From positions 4,774,001 through 4,838,000 of the forward strand of contig NZ_CP132932.1 of assembly GCF_040358985.1 (NCBI RefSeq): a DNA stretch of 64,000 bases, in the 5' to 3' direction. A model generated the notes under the pieces. The model made no database searches and was not told the origin of the DNA. It worked only from the letters and a program-made list of their open reading frames with translations. This document shows, piece after piece, positions 16,461-23,803 of this stretch. This stretch comes from Tunturibacter empetritectus (lineage in GTDB: Bacteria > Acidobacteriota > Terriglobia > Terriglobales > Acidobacteriaceae). The translations under genes were made by a program, and so were the position numbers. Position 1 is the stretch's first letter, and every line of letters starts with the position of its first letter.

Positions 16461-16798
16461 AGCGAGAGGCAGCGAGTCATCACGTTAGCGAATGAGGGAG
16501 CTTTAACTAAGTTCCCATTTGGACGATCTGTGAGGATCTCTTTTGCTTCTAGGTAGGCCAAGGCTTTAGCCTTGGCAAACAAACCCTCCCGAAGCGTGGG
16601 CTTTAGCCCCTGGGGTTTGCTTTCGTAGCATCCGCTTCGCCAAATGCTTCTCCGAATATCCGGGGAGACTTGATCAAAGGTTTCTTGGAAAACAACAGCA
16701 TCTGCGGCTCGCTATAAGCCGCTCAGCACATCAAGTAAAATCTCGTCAGCAAATGGATCTCCTGTCAAAACCTCTTGGCTGACTCGCTGCCTTTCGCT
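16461..16798. repeat. MITE-like segment with 19-bp terminal inverted repeats and internal palindromes
   Basis: A 19-nt arm at 16461-16479 is the reverse complement, with one mismatch, of 16780-16798. Between them lie two palindromes, GCCAAGGCT-TT-AGCCTTGGC (16557-16576) and GGGCT-TT-AGCCC (16598-16609), of the kind also found at 3837-3887. The 338-bp segment has no coding sequence. It fills the 367-bp gap between the aldo/keto reductase and larB and may be a non-autonomous mobile repeat. Confidence 0.45.
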
Positions 16799-16813
16799 GA
16801 CTCGCTACCCCCT

Positions 16814-17575
16814 ATGAACAAAGCCACCCTCCTAGAACTCCTCGCCGCCGTCCAAACCGGAGCCATCACCCCAGCCGCTGCCTCCCAGCGCCTCGCCGAC
16901 ATGCCCTACGAGGACATCGGCCACGCCCGCATCGACCACCACCGCACCCTCCGCACCGGCCTTCCCGAAGTCATCTACGCCCAGGGAAAATCCCCCCAGC
17001 AAACAATCGAAATCTTCACCCGCATGGCCGCCGCCGGAACGGACGTCCTCGCCACCCGCGCCGACGACGCCACCGCCACCATGGTTCTCGCCGCCCACCC
17101 CAAAGCCATCCACCACCCCTCTGCCCGCGCCATCACCCTCAGGCAATCTCCCCACGAAGACCCAAAGGGCCGCATCGCCATCCTCAGCGCTGGAACCAGC
17201 GACCAGCCCATCGCCGAAGAGGCTGCCGTCACCGCCGAGCTCTTCAACGCCAAAGTCACCCGCCTCTACGACGTAGGCGTAGCCGGCCTTCACCGTCTCC
17301 TCTCCGTCCGCGACCAACTCACTCAAGCCGACGTCGTGATCGTCTGCGCCGGCATGGAGGGCGCACTCCCCTCCGTTGTCGGCGGATTAGTCGGAGTTCC
17401 CGTCATCGCCGTCCCCACCTCGGTCGGCTACGGAGCCAGCTTCGATGGAGCCGCCGCTCTCTTGGGAGTGCTTAACTCCTGTTCCCCAAACGTTACCGTA
17501 GTAAATATAGACAACGGCTTCGGCGCAGCCTACACTGCCGTATTAATCGCACGTGCCTCCGTCCGTCGTAGCTGA
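16814..17575 (+). CDS. larB: LarB, nicotinate-mononucleotide carboxylase of pincer cofactor synthesis
   Basis: LarB carboxylates and hydrolyses nicotinic acid adenine dinucleotide, the first step of nickel-pincer cofactor synthesis. The 253-residue protein has an N-terminal helical part (LLELLAAVQTGAITPAAASQRL, then GLPEVIYAQGKSPQQT) and a C-terminal PurE-like domain with ILSAGTSDQPIAEEAA, YDVGVAGLHRLL, VCAGMEGALPSVVGGL and PTSVGYGASFDG. The start at 16814 (MNKATLLELL) is preferred over an upstream frame that reads through the flanking repeat. Although separated from larC by the reductase and the repeat segment, it completes the larB/C/E set. Confidence 0.95.
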   Translation: MNKATLLELLAAVQTGAITPAAASQRLADMPYEDIGHARIDHHRTLRTGLPEVIYAQGKSPQQTIEIFTRMAAAGTDVLATRADDATATMVLAAHPKAIHHPSARAITLRQSPHEDPKGRIAILSAGTSDQPIAEEAAVTAELFNAKVTRLYDVGVAGLHRLLSVRDQLTQADVVIVCAGMEGALPSVVGGLVGVPVIAVPTSVGYGASFDGAAALLGVLNSCSPNVTVVNIDNGFGAAYTAVLIARASVRRS

Positions 17576-17633
17576 AGGAACGGGCATTGTTAGCAAAATT
17601 CGCTATCAAAGCGTGACGAAAGGCGGTCCTGAA

Positions 17634-17885
17634 ATGCTTCCCCATGACGACAAACCCTGGGCAAAGACCCTTGCACGCACCGTCATCTGTGTGACGATTG
17701 TTGGACTGGTCTGCCTGTCGCTCTTTCTCGAGAGCCGCAACATGTTTCACATCCCGGAGATGGTCGGCGTCTTCCTGCTATTTCTCACCATCGTCCCGCC
17801 CAACCTCGCCGTGCTTTACCCCTGGATACTTCCCACCCACCACGATCCCAACAACAGCCGCACCACCAAATCCACCGCCCGCTAA
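17634..17885 (+). CDS. Hypothetical small membrane protein
   Basis: An 83-residue protein with two hydrophobic stretches (about residues 15-33, TVICVTIVGLVCLSLFL, and 40-62, PEMVGVFLLFLTIVPPNLAVLYPWI) and a polar tail. The ATG at 17634 follows AAAGGCGG at a good distance and lies 58 bp after larB. I do not recognise a family. It could be a spurious frame, but the two helices and ribosome-binding site favour a real gene. Confidence 0.5.
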   Translation: MLPHDDKPWAKTLARTVICVTIVGLVCLSLFLESRNMFHIPEMVGVFLLFLTIVPPNLAVLYPWILPTHHDPNNSRTTKSTAR

Positions 17886-17967
17886 ACAGCCAATCCTGCC
17901 CTCCTGACCGCGAGCAGGTAATCTCGCCGTTGCCGTTGCATTCGCCGTTTTGGTTGTCATTCCCGAA

Positions 17968-18052
17968 GGGAATCTGCTTCTGTCTTCGCAGTTACTCTTG
18001 TCGTTGTCTTTTTTGTCGTCATCTTCACTGGGGAATCTGCTTCTGCTTTCGC
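17968..18052. repeat. Direct repeats of about 22 bp, 63 bp apart
   Basis: GGGAATCTGCTTCTG occurs at 17968-17982 and 18031-18045, each followed by a near-identical seven bases. The region 17886-18355 otherwise contains only terminator-like hairpins and no credible gene. Confidence 0.55.
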
Positions 18053-18170
18053 CGCCAGCCGCCACTTAAAGCTTGTCAACCCCCAAAAACCCTCAACCCA
18101 TTCCCCAACAACAACTTACACATGGCGTATGAGTTTCACTCGATCAGGTAAAATAAAAGCAGAGGTGAAA

Positions 18171-18204
18171 AAGGTCCCGGCCATCCGCCGGGACCTTGCT
18201 TTTA
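18171..18204 (+). terminator. Rho-independent terminator after the lar cluster
   Basis: AAGGTCCCGG and CCGGGACCTT pair over 10 bp with a 7-nt loop and are followed by GCTTTT. It can end transcripts from larB and the small membrane gene. Confidence 0.75.
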
Positions 18205-18328
18205 ATCGGCAACTAGGTGCTAAGTCCTTTGCTGTCACGTATCTGCACGCAACTCCTTTGCCTGCACATATTTAGCAGCCAACACTCAGCGTACCTCTAT
18301 GCATCCAGGGAATTTACGCGCAGGCAAT

Positions 18329-18346
18329 AAGGGGGGCACCCCCCTT
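18329..18346 (-). terminator. G/C-run hairpin after the uronate operon
   Basis: AAGGGGGG-CA-CCCCCCTT lies 10 bp beyond the SDR stop codon on the minus strand. It is strongly self-complementary but has no T-run. Confidence 0.45.
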
Positions 18347-18355
18347 CCGGCCAAC

Positions 18356-19132
18356 CTACTGATTCACCCCGCTGGCAAGAAAGCCGCCATCCACCACAAG
18401 GATCTCGCCCGTGATAAACGCTGAAGCATCGCTCGCCAGAAAGATCGCCGCACCCACCAGCTCAGAGGTCTTACCGAAGCGCCCCATGGGAGTTCGCATC
18501 AACAACTCTTTGCCCCGATCGCTCTCGTCCAGCAGCTTCTGGTTCAACGCCGTGCGAAAGACGCCGGGAGCAATTGCATTCACCGTCACACCCTGTGCGC
18601 TCCACTCCACCGCCAGAGACTTGGTCAACGCTCCAACCGCAGCCTTGCTGGCCGCATAAGCCGTGACCTCCTTCAGGCTCACAAAAGTGTTCAAAGAGGC
18701 GATGTTCAAAATGCGCCCGTAGCCGCGCTCGAGCATATGCTTGCCGAAGATCTGGCAGGCTCGCAGCGTTCCAGTCACGTTTGTATCCATGATGCCATCC
18801 CAGGTCTCCTCCGTGACACTCAGCGTAGGCTCTCGCTTGATCTTCCCCGCGCAGTTGACGAGGATATCGACCTTGCCGAACGCCTTCACTGTCCCATCCA
18901 GCAGCGCCTGCAGGCTCGCCCGATCCGCAACGTCCGAGGTCAGCCGCAGCGACCTCCGCCCCGTAGCCTCGATCTCCTTCGCCGCCTCATCCACCTGCTC
19001 TAGCCGCCGCGAACTCGCCACCACATCCGCGCCAGCCTCCGCCAGCCCCACCGCCATCGCCAACCCAATCCCCGACGTACCCCCCACCACCACAGCCGAC
19101 TTGCCACTCAAATCAAACAACGGATGCCCCAT
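18356..19132 (-). CDS. SDR-family oxidoreductase, gluconate 5-dehydrogenase / fructuronate reductase-like
   Basis: A classical 258-residue short-chain dehydrogenase: GGTSGIGLA (residues 18-26, NAD(P) binding), NCAG at 93-96 and the catalytic Ser146-Tyr159-Lys163 set (IASLNTF ... YAASK). It resembles enzymes that reduce or oxidise C5 of sugar acids (gluconate 5-dehydrogenase, KduD-type). In this operon it follows gluconokinase by 36 bp, behind a LarA homologue and uxaC, so a role as D-fructuronate (5-keto-D-mannonate) reductase, or as 5-ketogluconate reductase after epimerisation, fits. The SDR family is certain; the substrate is inferred from neighbours. Confidence 0.85.
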   Translation of the reverse strand: MGHPLFDLSGKSAVVVGGTSGIGLAMAVGLAEAGADVVASSRRLEQVDEAAKEIEATGRRSLRLTSDVADRASLQALLDGTVKAFGKVDILVNCAGKIKREPTLSVTEETWDGIMDTNVTGTLRACQIFGKHMLERGYGRILNIASLNTFVSLKEVTAYAASKAAVGALTKSLAVEWSAQGVTVNAIAPGVFRTALNQKLLDESDRGKELLMRTPMGRFGKTSELVGAAIFLASDASAFITGEILVVDGGFLASGVNQ

Positions 19133-19168
19133 GGAAAACGTCCTCTCTTCTGTCTCAAAAATTTGTCG

Positions 19169-19675
19169 TCAAACTCGAGTTCCACTCAGCGAAATCTGTG
19201 CCAGAATCTGGCTCACGACCTCATCTGGCGATCGATCATTCACGACTCGAATAGCATCGTTCGGCATCTCGAGCGTCGCAAGCTGACTATCCAGCAACCC
19301 AGCATTCATGAACTCGTGCTTCCGCGCCGCTAGACGAGCCTCAAGCATCTCCTTCGATGCCTCCAGCAACACGAAGCTTACTGCGCTCTTCGGCATCCCT
19401 GCCTGCAGCGTAGCTCGATAGCTAGCCTTCAGCGCCGAGCACGCCAGAACGCCGTTCTTCCCTTCCGCAAACCAGTCCCGCAACAGCCCGTTCAGCACCT
19501 CAAGCCACGGCTGACGATCCTCATCGTCGAGCGGATGCCCAGCAGCCATCTTCTGCTTGTTCGCCAGCGGATGGTAATCATCGCCATCGGCAAATACCGC
19601 GCCCGCGCGCTCCGCCAGCAGCGTCCCAATAGTCGTCTTGCCCGATCCGCTCACGCCCATCAACACCACAATCAT
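19169..19675 (-). CDS. gntK: Gluconokinase (GntK type)
   Basis: Phosphorylates D-gluconate to 6-phosphogluconate. The 168-residue protein has the P-loop GVSGSGKTT near its start, GAVFADGDDYHP (substrate loop), KQKMAAGHPLDDEDRQPWL and VLACSALKASYR, all typical of the small P-loop gluconokinases. The start at 19675 (MIVVLMGVSG) has GAGAGGG about 9 nt upstream and lies 20 bp after the LarA-homologue stop. A longer upstream frame overlaps that gene and is not family-like. It would be the last step feeding uronate carbon into the pentose phosphate or Entner-Doudoroff pathway. Confidence 0.95.
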   Translation of the reverse strand: MIVVLMGVSGSGKTTIGTLLAERAGAVFADGDDYHPLANKQKMAAGHPLDDEDRQPWLEVLNGLLRDWFAEGKNGVLACSALKASYRATLQAGMPKSAVSFVLLEASKEMLEARLAARKHEFMNAGLLDSQLATLEMPNDAIRVVNDRSPDEVVSQILAQISLSGTRV

Positions 19676-19695
19676 CCAGCAAACCCTCTCACCAA

Positions 19696-20970
19696 CTAGC
19701 TCTCGAAGCGACCCTGATAAGCCCAAAGCCCAAGACCAGGATTGGAGATATAGAAGATCTCTTCCCCATCCACTACGTTCCAACCGTCTGCCAGCAAAGC
19801 AGGATTGTACTTCGAGGTCATCTCCGCCAGATCGCCATACTCGAAGTTCACGCCTTCGATCTCCTCCCGGGTCAGGTGGCCCGGGCAATAACGAATGGTA
19901 AAGCGCCCCTCACTAGACCCATGGATAAGGTGGGCGGCAGCACTTAAATTTCCAGCAAGCTGCGGATCTTCTTTGACAGCTTCTAGTGTTTTAGGAGTGC
20001 CGCAGTAGCCGTACTTTCTGATCAAGGTATCGATGGCTGCGTCTTCGCCGAATTCATGGACACCTGGAGCGAGGACGATCAGTTCTGCGTTGTCCGCAAG
20101 CGCCATGCGGGTGCGATAGATGCTCTTGTTTCCCAGCCATGTGCTTTTGAACTCGTGTGGATCGAGGAAGACAACTGCCTTCTTAATCTCTCGATCCATC
20201 ATCTTGAAGTTGACCTTGAGACTGAGAGCTGCGGCGAGTTCGAAGCACTCTGCATCATCACCTATGTAGAGGCCGCGAATGACCAGCTTTCCGTCAGCGT
20301 TTTTGGCTACCACCGTCTGCACATAGACAATCGGCATGTGGCTGGCGAAATGTTCGCTCGCGTAGTTCAGCACACGTCGGACAGGAGTATCGGCGCGGCC
20401 CATCATGCGTTCCATTCCGTACACCGCACCCAGGAAGTGGCTACGGTGGATTCCAATGGCTCCGCCCGTGCCTATAAATACGTTCTTGTTGTAGTTCGCC
20501 ATACCGACCACTTCATGAGGAACGACCTGGCCTATGGAGAGGATGAGATCGTGTCCACCGTCACGCAGTAGTTTGTTCACTTGTGCGGGCCAGGTGTAGT
20601 CGAGCTTTCCTTCGCTGACTTCGTACATGAATTCGCTGGGTACTTCTCCGAGTGTGACGACGTCGTTGCGCCAGTTGTGGACGCGGAAGAGGCTTCGCGG
20701 AGTTGCGCCGTACATGGCTGCAATCTCTTCGTCCGTCATTGGTTTGTGCGTGCCCAGAGCGGGGAGGATGTCGGTGAGTTTATCTTTGTAGTAATGCCAC
20801 GCAAGTTCAGTGAGGACGCCGCTTTGGGAGTGCATGCGCGTGAAATCGGGCGGAATTGCGAGGACTTTCTTACGCTGGCCGAGTTTGTCCAGGGCCTGGA
20901 AGAGGTTTGCCTGCACTTCTGTGGGCGACATCTCCGTTGTCTCGCTGCCAGCGGCGAAAAAGAGGCTCAT
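19696..20970 (-). CDS. LarA-family nickel-pincer racemase/epimerase, probable aldonate 2-epimerase
   Basis: A 424-residue LarA homologue. The nickel-pincer residues line up with Lactobacillus LarA: D42 and R45 (PPDFTR; D72/R75), H75 in GTHKPMT (H108), H152 in PHEVVG (H174), K162 ten residues later (K184, the covalent attachment lysine) and H178 sixteen after that (H200). It should therefore bind the cofactor made by larB/C/E and invert C2 of an alpha-hydroxy acid. Between uxaC and gluconokinase the best substrate pair is D-mannonate/D-gluconate, which are C2 epimers. Gluconate 2-epimerase activity is known for some LarA homologues. Start at 20970 (MSLFF); 20931 (MSPTEV) is a possible alternative. 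The substrate is inferred. Confidence 0.88.
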   Translation of the reverse strand: MSLFFAAGSETTEMSPTEVQANLFQALDKLGQRKKVLAIPPDFTRMHSQSGVLTELAWHYYKDKLTDILPALGTHKPMTDEEIAAMYGATPRSLFRVHNWRNDVVTLGEVPSEFMYEVSEGKLDYTWPAQVNKLLRDGGHDLILSIGQVVPHEVVGMANYNKNVFIGTGGAIGIHRSHFLGAVYGMERMMGRADTPVRRVLNYASEHFASHMPIVYVQTVVAKNADGKLVIRGLYIGDDAECFELAAALSLKVNFKMMDREIKKAVVFLDPHEFKSTWLGNKSIYRTRMALADNAELIVLAPGVHEFGEDAAIDTLIRKYGYCGTPKTLEAVKEDPQLAGNLSAAAHLIHGSSEGRFTIRYCPGHLTREEIEGVNFEYGDLAEMTSKYNPALLADGWNVVDGEEIFYISNPGLGLWAYQGRFES

Positions 20971-21320
20971 GAACTTTGATCTTACTCCGGGTAAAGATGC
21001 GAACGCGTTGGACTGGACAATGGGACCAGATTGGAAAGCAGATTCAAAAATACTATTTTGCGCGAAAAAAATCTGGACGGTTTGAGCGGGTGCTTTGTGG
21101 CTTTTTGCTGGGTTTTTTCGAGGGGGTTGACGGAAAATGGGTGAGTTTATGGTGGTATTTTGCTGGTGTGAACGTGGTGAATTGCGTGGCTAATGTGGTG
21201 TTTAAGCAGTCACTTTTCGAGGCTCGAAAAATACGCCACAATTTTGAACTATATTTTTCATCGGCTGGTCTACTCGGATTTGCAGCTGGATTTCTTCCTC
21301 CCTCTTCTTCTCGTGAGTTT
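20971..21320. other. 350-bp G/T-rich spacer between uxaC and the LarA homologue
   Basis: No coding sequence seen. The plus strand is rich in G and T (many GTGGT and TTTTT words). It holds the palindrome at 21214-21230 and would carry a promoter for the LarA-gntK-SDR operon if these genes are not read through from uxaC. Confidence 0.6.
21214..21230. promoter_or_regulatory. 17-bp palindrome TTTTCGAG-G-CTCGAAAA
   Basis: A perfect 8-1-8 palindrome about 90 bp after the uxaC stop and 245 bp before the next gene. The A/T outer and CG inner shape suits an operator for a sugar regulator. It could also be a weak terminator hairpin for uxaC, since the minus strand ends the second arm with four A and not T. 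Confidence 0.4.
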
Positions 21321-22724
21321 TTAGAGCTTGTAGGCTTTCCGGACCAGGTTTACGGTGAGGTCCTGAATGACTTCGAAGGCTTCGTCTTCGTCGAGGCGAT
21401 GTTCGACTACGAGACGGCCTAGGAAGGCGCAGTCGATGCGGCGGGCTACGTCGTGGCGCGAGGGAATGGAGAGGAGGGCGCGGGTGTCGTCGTTGAAGCC
21501 GACGGTGTTGTAGAACCCGGCGGTTTCGGTGGCCAGTTCGCGGAAGCGCATCATGCCCTCGGCGGAGTCGTGGAACCACCATGGAGGACCGAGCTTGAGC
21601 GCCGGATAGTGACCGGCCAGAGGAGCCAGTTCGCGGGAGAAGGTGGACTCGTCGAGGGTGAAGAGGATGAAGGTGAGTCGCTGGTCGTTTCCATAGCGGT
21701 TCAGCAGAGGCTGAAGGGCACGGACGTACTCGGTCTGGGAAGGGATGTCTGCGCCCTTGTCGCGACCGAATCTCTCGTAGAGCTGGCGGTTGTGGTTGCG
21801 GACCGAACCGGGGTGGAGCTGCATGGTGAGTCCGTCTTCGACGCTCATGCCGGCCATCTCGGTAAGCATCTGGGCACGGAAGTACTCCTGCTCCTGGGGT
21901 ACGGAGCGGCCGGAGATGATTCGACCAAAGAGGGAGGCTGCGGTGTCATGGTCCAGGTCGGCTGAGAAAGCTGTGGGGTGGCCGTGATCAGTTGCGGTGG
22001 CGCCCATGGACTTGAAGAAGGCGCGGCGGTTGCGGAGTGCGTCGAGATAGCCGTCCCAGGTTGTGGTGTTTTCTCCTGTGATCTCACCGAGCTTCAGGAT
22101 GTTCGCGAGAAATCCGGTATGGTCGGCGTCGATTACGGAATCCGGACGAAAGGTGGGCAGGATGCGGCCCTTCCAGCCCGACTCCCGGATGGCTTTGTGA
22201 TACTCGAGACTATCGAGGGGGGGGTCGGTGGTGGAGAGGACTTCGATGTTGAACTGCTCGTAGAGCGCGCGTGGCCGGAACTGGGGGGTTTGCAGTTTCT
22301 GCGAGATGATCTCGTAGTACTCGTCTGCGTTCTCCGGGCTGAGACGTTTGGTCAGACCGAATTGATTTTCTAAGGAGTAGTCGAGCCACAGGCGAGTTGG
22401 GGTGCCGCGAAAGAGATAGTAGTTTTTTGCGAAGAGGCGCCAGACCTCTTTTGGGTCGACGGATGCGGCGGTGCCGTCGAGTGGAGGGATGCCGATTGAC
22501 TCCAGCGAGATTCCCTGCGAGTAGAGCATGCGAAAGATGTAGTGGTCAGGCTGGATGAAGAGAGCTGTGGGATTGGCGAAGGCTTCGTTCTCGGCGAACC
22601 AGCGCGGGTCGGTGTGCCCATGGGGCGAGAGGATGGGCAGATCCCGCACTGTCTCATAGAGTCTTGCTGAGACTGACCGCGCGTCGCTCTCAGCGGGAAA
22701 GAGTCTGTTTGGGTCGAGAATCAT
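21321..22724 (-). CDS. uxaC: Glucuronate/galacturonate isomerase UxaC
   Basis: Isomerises D-glucuronate to D-fructuronate (and galacturonate to tagaturonate) as the entry of hexuronate breakdown. The 467-residue protein has the family N-terminus PILSPHGHTDPRWF (metal-binding HGH), LFRGTPTRLWLDY, VLSTTDPPLDSLEYH, LPTFRPDSV, MQLHPGSVRNHN and KLGPPWWFHDSAEGM, covering the full amidohydrolase-like barrel. The length is normal. It lies upstream of the LarA homologue, gluconokinase and SDR on the same strand. No uxuA (mannonate dehydratase), KDG kinase or aldolase is in the window. Confidence 0.96.
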   Translation of the reverse strand: MILDPNRLFPAESDARSVSARLYETVRDLPILSPHGHTDPRWFAENEAFANPTALFIQPDHYIFRMLYSQGISLESIGIPPLDGTAASVDPKEVWRLFAKNYYLFRGTPTRLWLDYSLENQFGLTKRLSPENADEYYEIISQKLQTPQFRPRALYEQFNIEVLSTTDPPLDSLEYHKAIRESGWKGRILPTFRPDSVIDADHTGFLANILKLGEITGENTTTWDGYLDALRNRRAFFKSMGATATDHGHPTAFSADLDHDTAASLFGRIISGRSVPQEQEYFRAQMLTEMAGMSVEDGLTMQLHPGSVRNHNRQLYERFGRDKGADIPSQTEYVRALQPLLNRYGNDQRLTFILFTLDESTFSRELAPLAGHYPALKLGPPWWFHDSAEGMMRFRELATETAGFYNTVGFNDDTRALLSIPSRHDVARRIDCAFLGRLVVEHRLDEDEAFEVIQDLTVNLVRKAYKL

Positions 22725-22827
22725 CCTTCATCACCTCTTCAATGGCTGCGGGCTTGGGAATGCCTGCACCATGAAGCGTACCAAAGATTTAGCCGTACCT
22801 CGAACAAAAGGTAGGAATTGGCCTACT

Positions 22828-22855
22828 GTAACCTTTTTGGATGGCTGCCGTCGCA
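22828..22855 (+). promoter_or_regulatory. Candidate ECF-sigma promoter of msrB
   Basis: GTAACC (22828-22833), 18 nt, CGCA (22852-22855). Same spacing as in front of doxX and the bufferin gene, with one difference in the -10-like block. It places transcription start after 22855, which excludes upstream start codons for msrB. Confidence 0.45.
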
Positions 22856-22877
22856 TAGTAGAAGGCTGGGTTTCCTA

Positions 22878-23483
22878 ATGTTTGATTCGGATGTGAGCCG
22901 GGACGACCGGTCACGAAAGATGACCAGACGGGTGTTTGTGGCAGGCGGGGCTGCGGTTGCAGCTTCTTATGCTGTGCTGGTGATGCGGAGAGCCCCCGGC
23001 GTCGAGGCCAGCGTGGCGATCCATGGCACACCGGGCGAGGTCACGATCGTCAACTTCAGCAATGACGGAAAGAACCTGGGTAAGCAGACGGTTGCAAAGA
23101 TCGTGAAGACCGATGGCGAGTGGCTTCGACAGCTGGGCAAAAACTCGTTCGAGATCTCGAGAGAGGCGGATACCGAGATGCCCTATTCGGGCGTAAGCCT
23201 GAACGAGCATGGCAAAGGTGTCTTTCGCTGCATCGGCTGCGACACGGCGTTGTTCGATTCGCAGACGAAGTTCGAATCGGGTACAGGTTGGCCAAGCTTC
23301 TGGGCGCCGATTGCGAAGGAGAATGTTGCCGAGGTAACGGACCGTTCCATGGGGATAGAGCGCATCGAGGTGAAGTGTATGCGGTGCGAGGGGCATTTGG
23401 GGCATGTCTTTGACGATGGCCCTGCGCCGACGGGACTGAGATATTGCATGAACTCGGCTTCAATGAAGTTTGAGAAGGCTTAG
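22878..23483 (+). CDS. msrB: Peptide-methionine (R)-S-oxide reductase MsrB, exported form
   Basis: Reduces methionine-R-sulfoxide in proteins. The MsrB domain covers the last 130 residues: FRCIGCDTALF and VKCMRCEGHLGHVFDDGP (two CxxC zinc sites), GTGWPSFW, and RYCMNSASMKF with the catalytic Cys. Before it is an RRVFVAGGAAVAASYAVLVM stretch that looks like a Tat or signal anchor, so the enzyme probably works outside the cytoplasm. ATGs at 22878 and 22920 (MTRRVFV) both fit; an earlier ATG would overlap the candidate promoter. About 70 residues between signal and domain are not conserved. It is divergent from uxaC. Confidence 0.92.
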   Translation: MFDSDVSRDDRSRKMTRRVFVAGGAAVAASYAVLVMRRAPGVEASVAIHGTPGEVTIVNFSNDGKNLGKQTVAKIVKTDGEWLRQLGKNSFEISREADTEMPYSGVSLNEHGKGVFRCIGCDTALFDSQTKFESGTGWPSFWAPIAKENVAEVTDRSMGIERIEVKCMRCEGHLGHVFDDGPAPTGLRYCMNSASMKFEKA

Positions 23484-23579
23484 CTGGCGCCGATCTTATC
23501 CACCTTGAAGTGTTCATAAGGTTGATGCAGGCTGCAGCAATCGAAGAGCAAAAGCAAAATACGGGGGTCTCTCCACTAC

Positions 23580-23720
23580 GTCGCGCGATAAGACTGCGCG
23601 ACTTCGGTCGAGATGACGAGCCGTAAGGGATTGACGAAGTCACGAGGACTAAGACGAGCCACAAAGAACTATCGGTGTGTGCGAGGACTGAGACGAGCCA
23701 CAAGGACTCTCGGTGTTACA
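23580..23720. repeat. Hairpin and two 39-bp tandem repeats after msrB
   Basis: GTCGCGC and GCGCGAC (23580-23602) form a 7-bp stem. Two imperfect 39-bp units follow head to tail at 23643-23681 and 23682-23720, both containing GAGGACT, GACGAGCCACAA and TCGGTGT. The 320-bp gap between msrB and the porin gene contains these and the terminator but no gene. Confidence 0.65.
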
Positions 23721-23754
23721 AATTCCCGTCCCTGCAACGGAAACCGCTTCAGAG

Positions 23755-23786
23755 ATAAAAAAGGCACCCCGAGGGGTGCCTTTTTA
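23755..23786. terminator. Bidirectional rho-independent terminator
   Basis: A-run, GGCACCCC, GA, GGGGTGCC, T-run. It is flanked by A on one side and T on the other, so it can serve both msrB (plus) and the porin gene (minus). Confidence 0.9.
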
Positions 23787-23803
23787 TGTAAGTGCAGAGG
23801 CTA

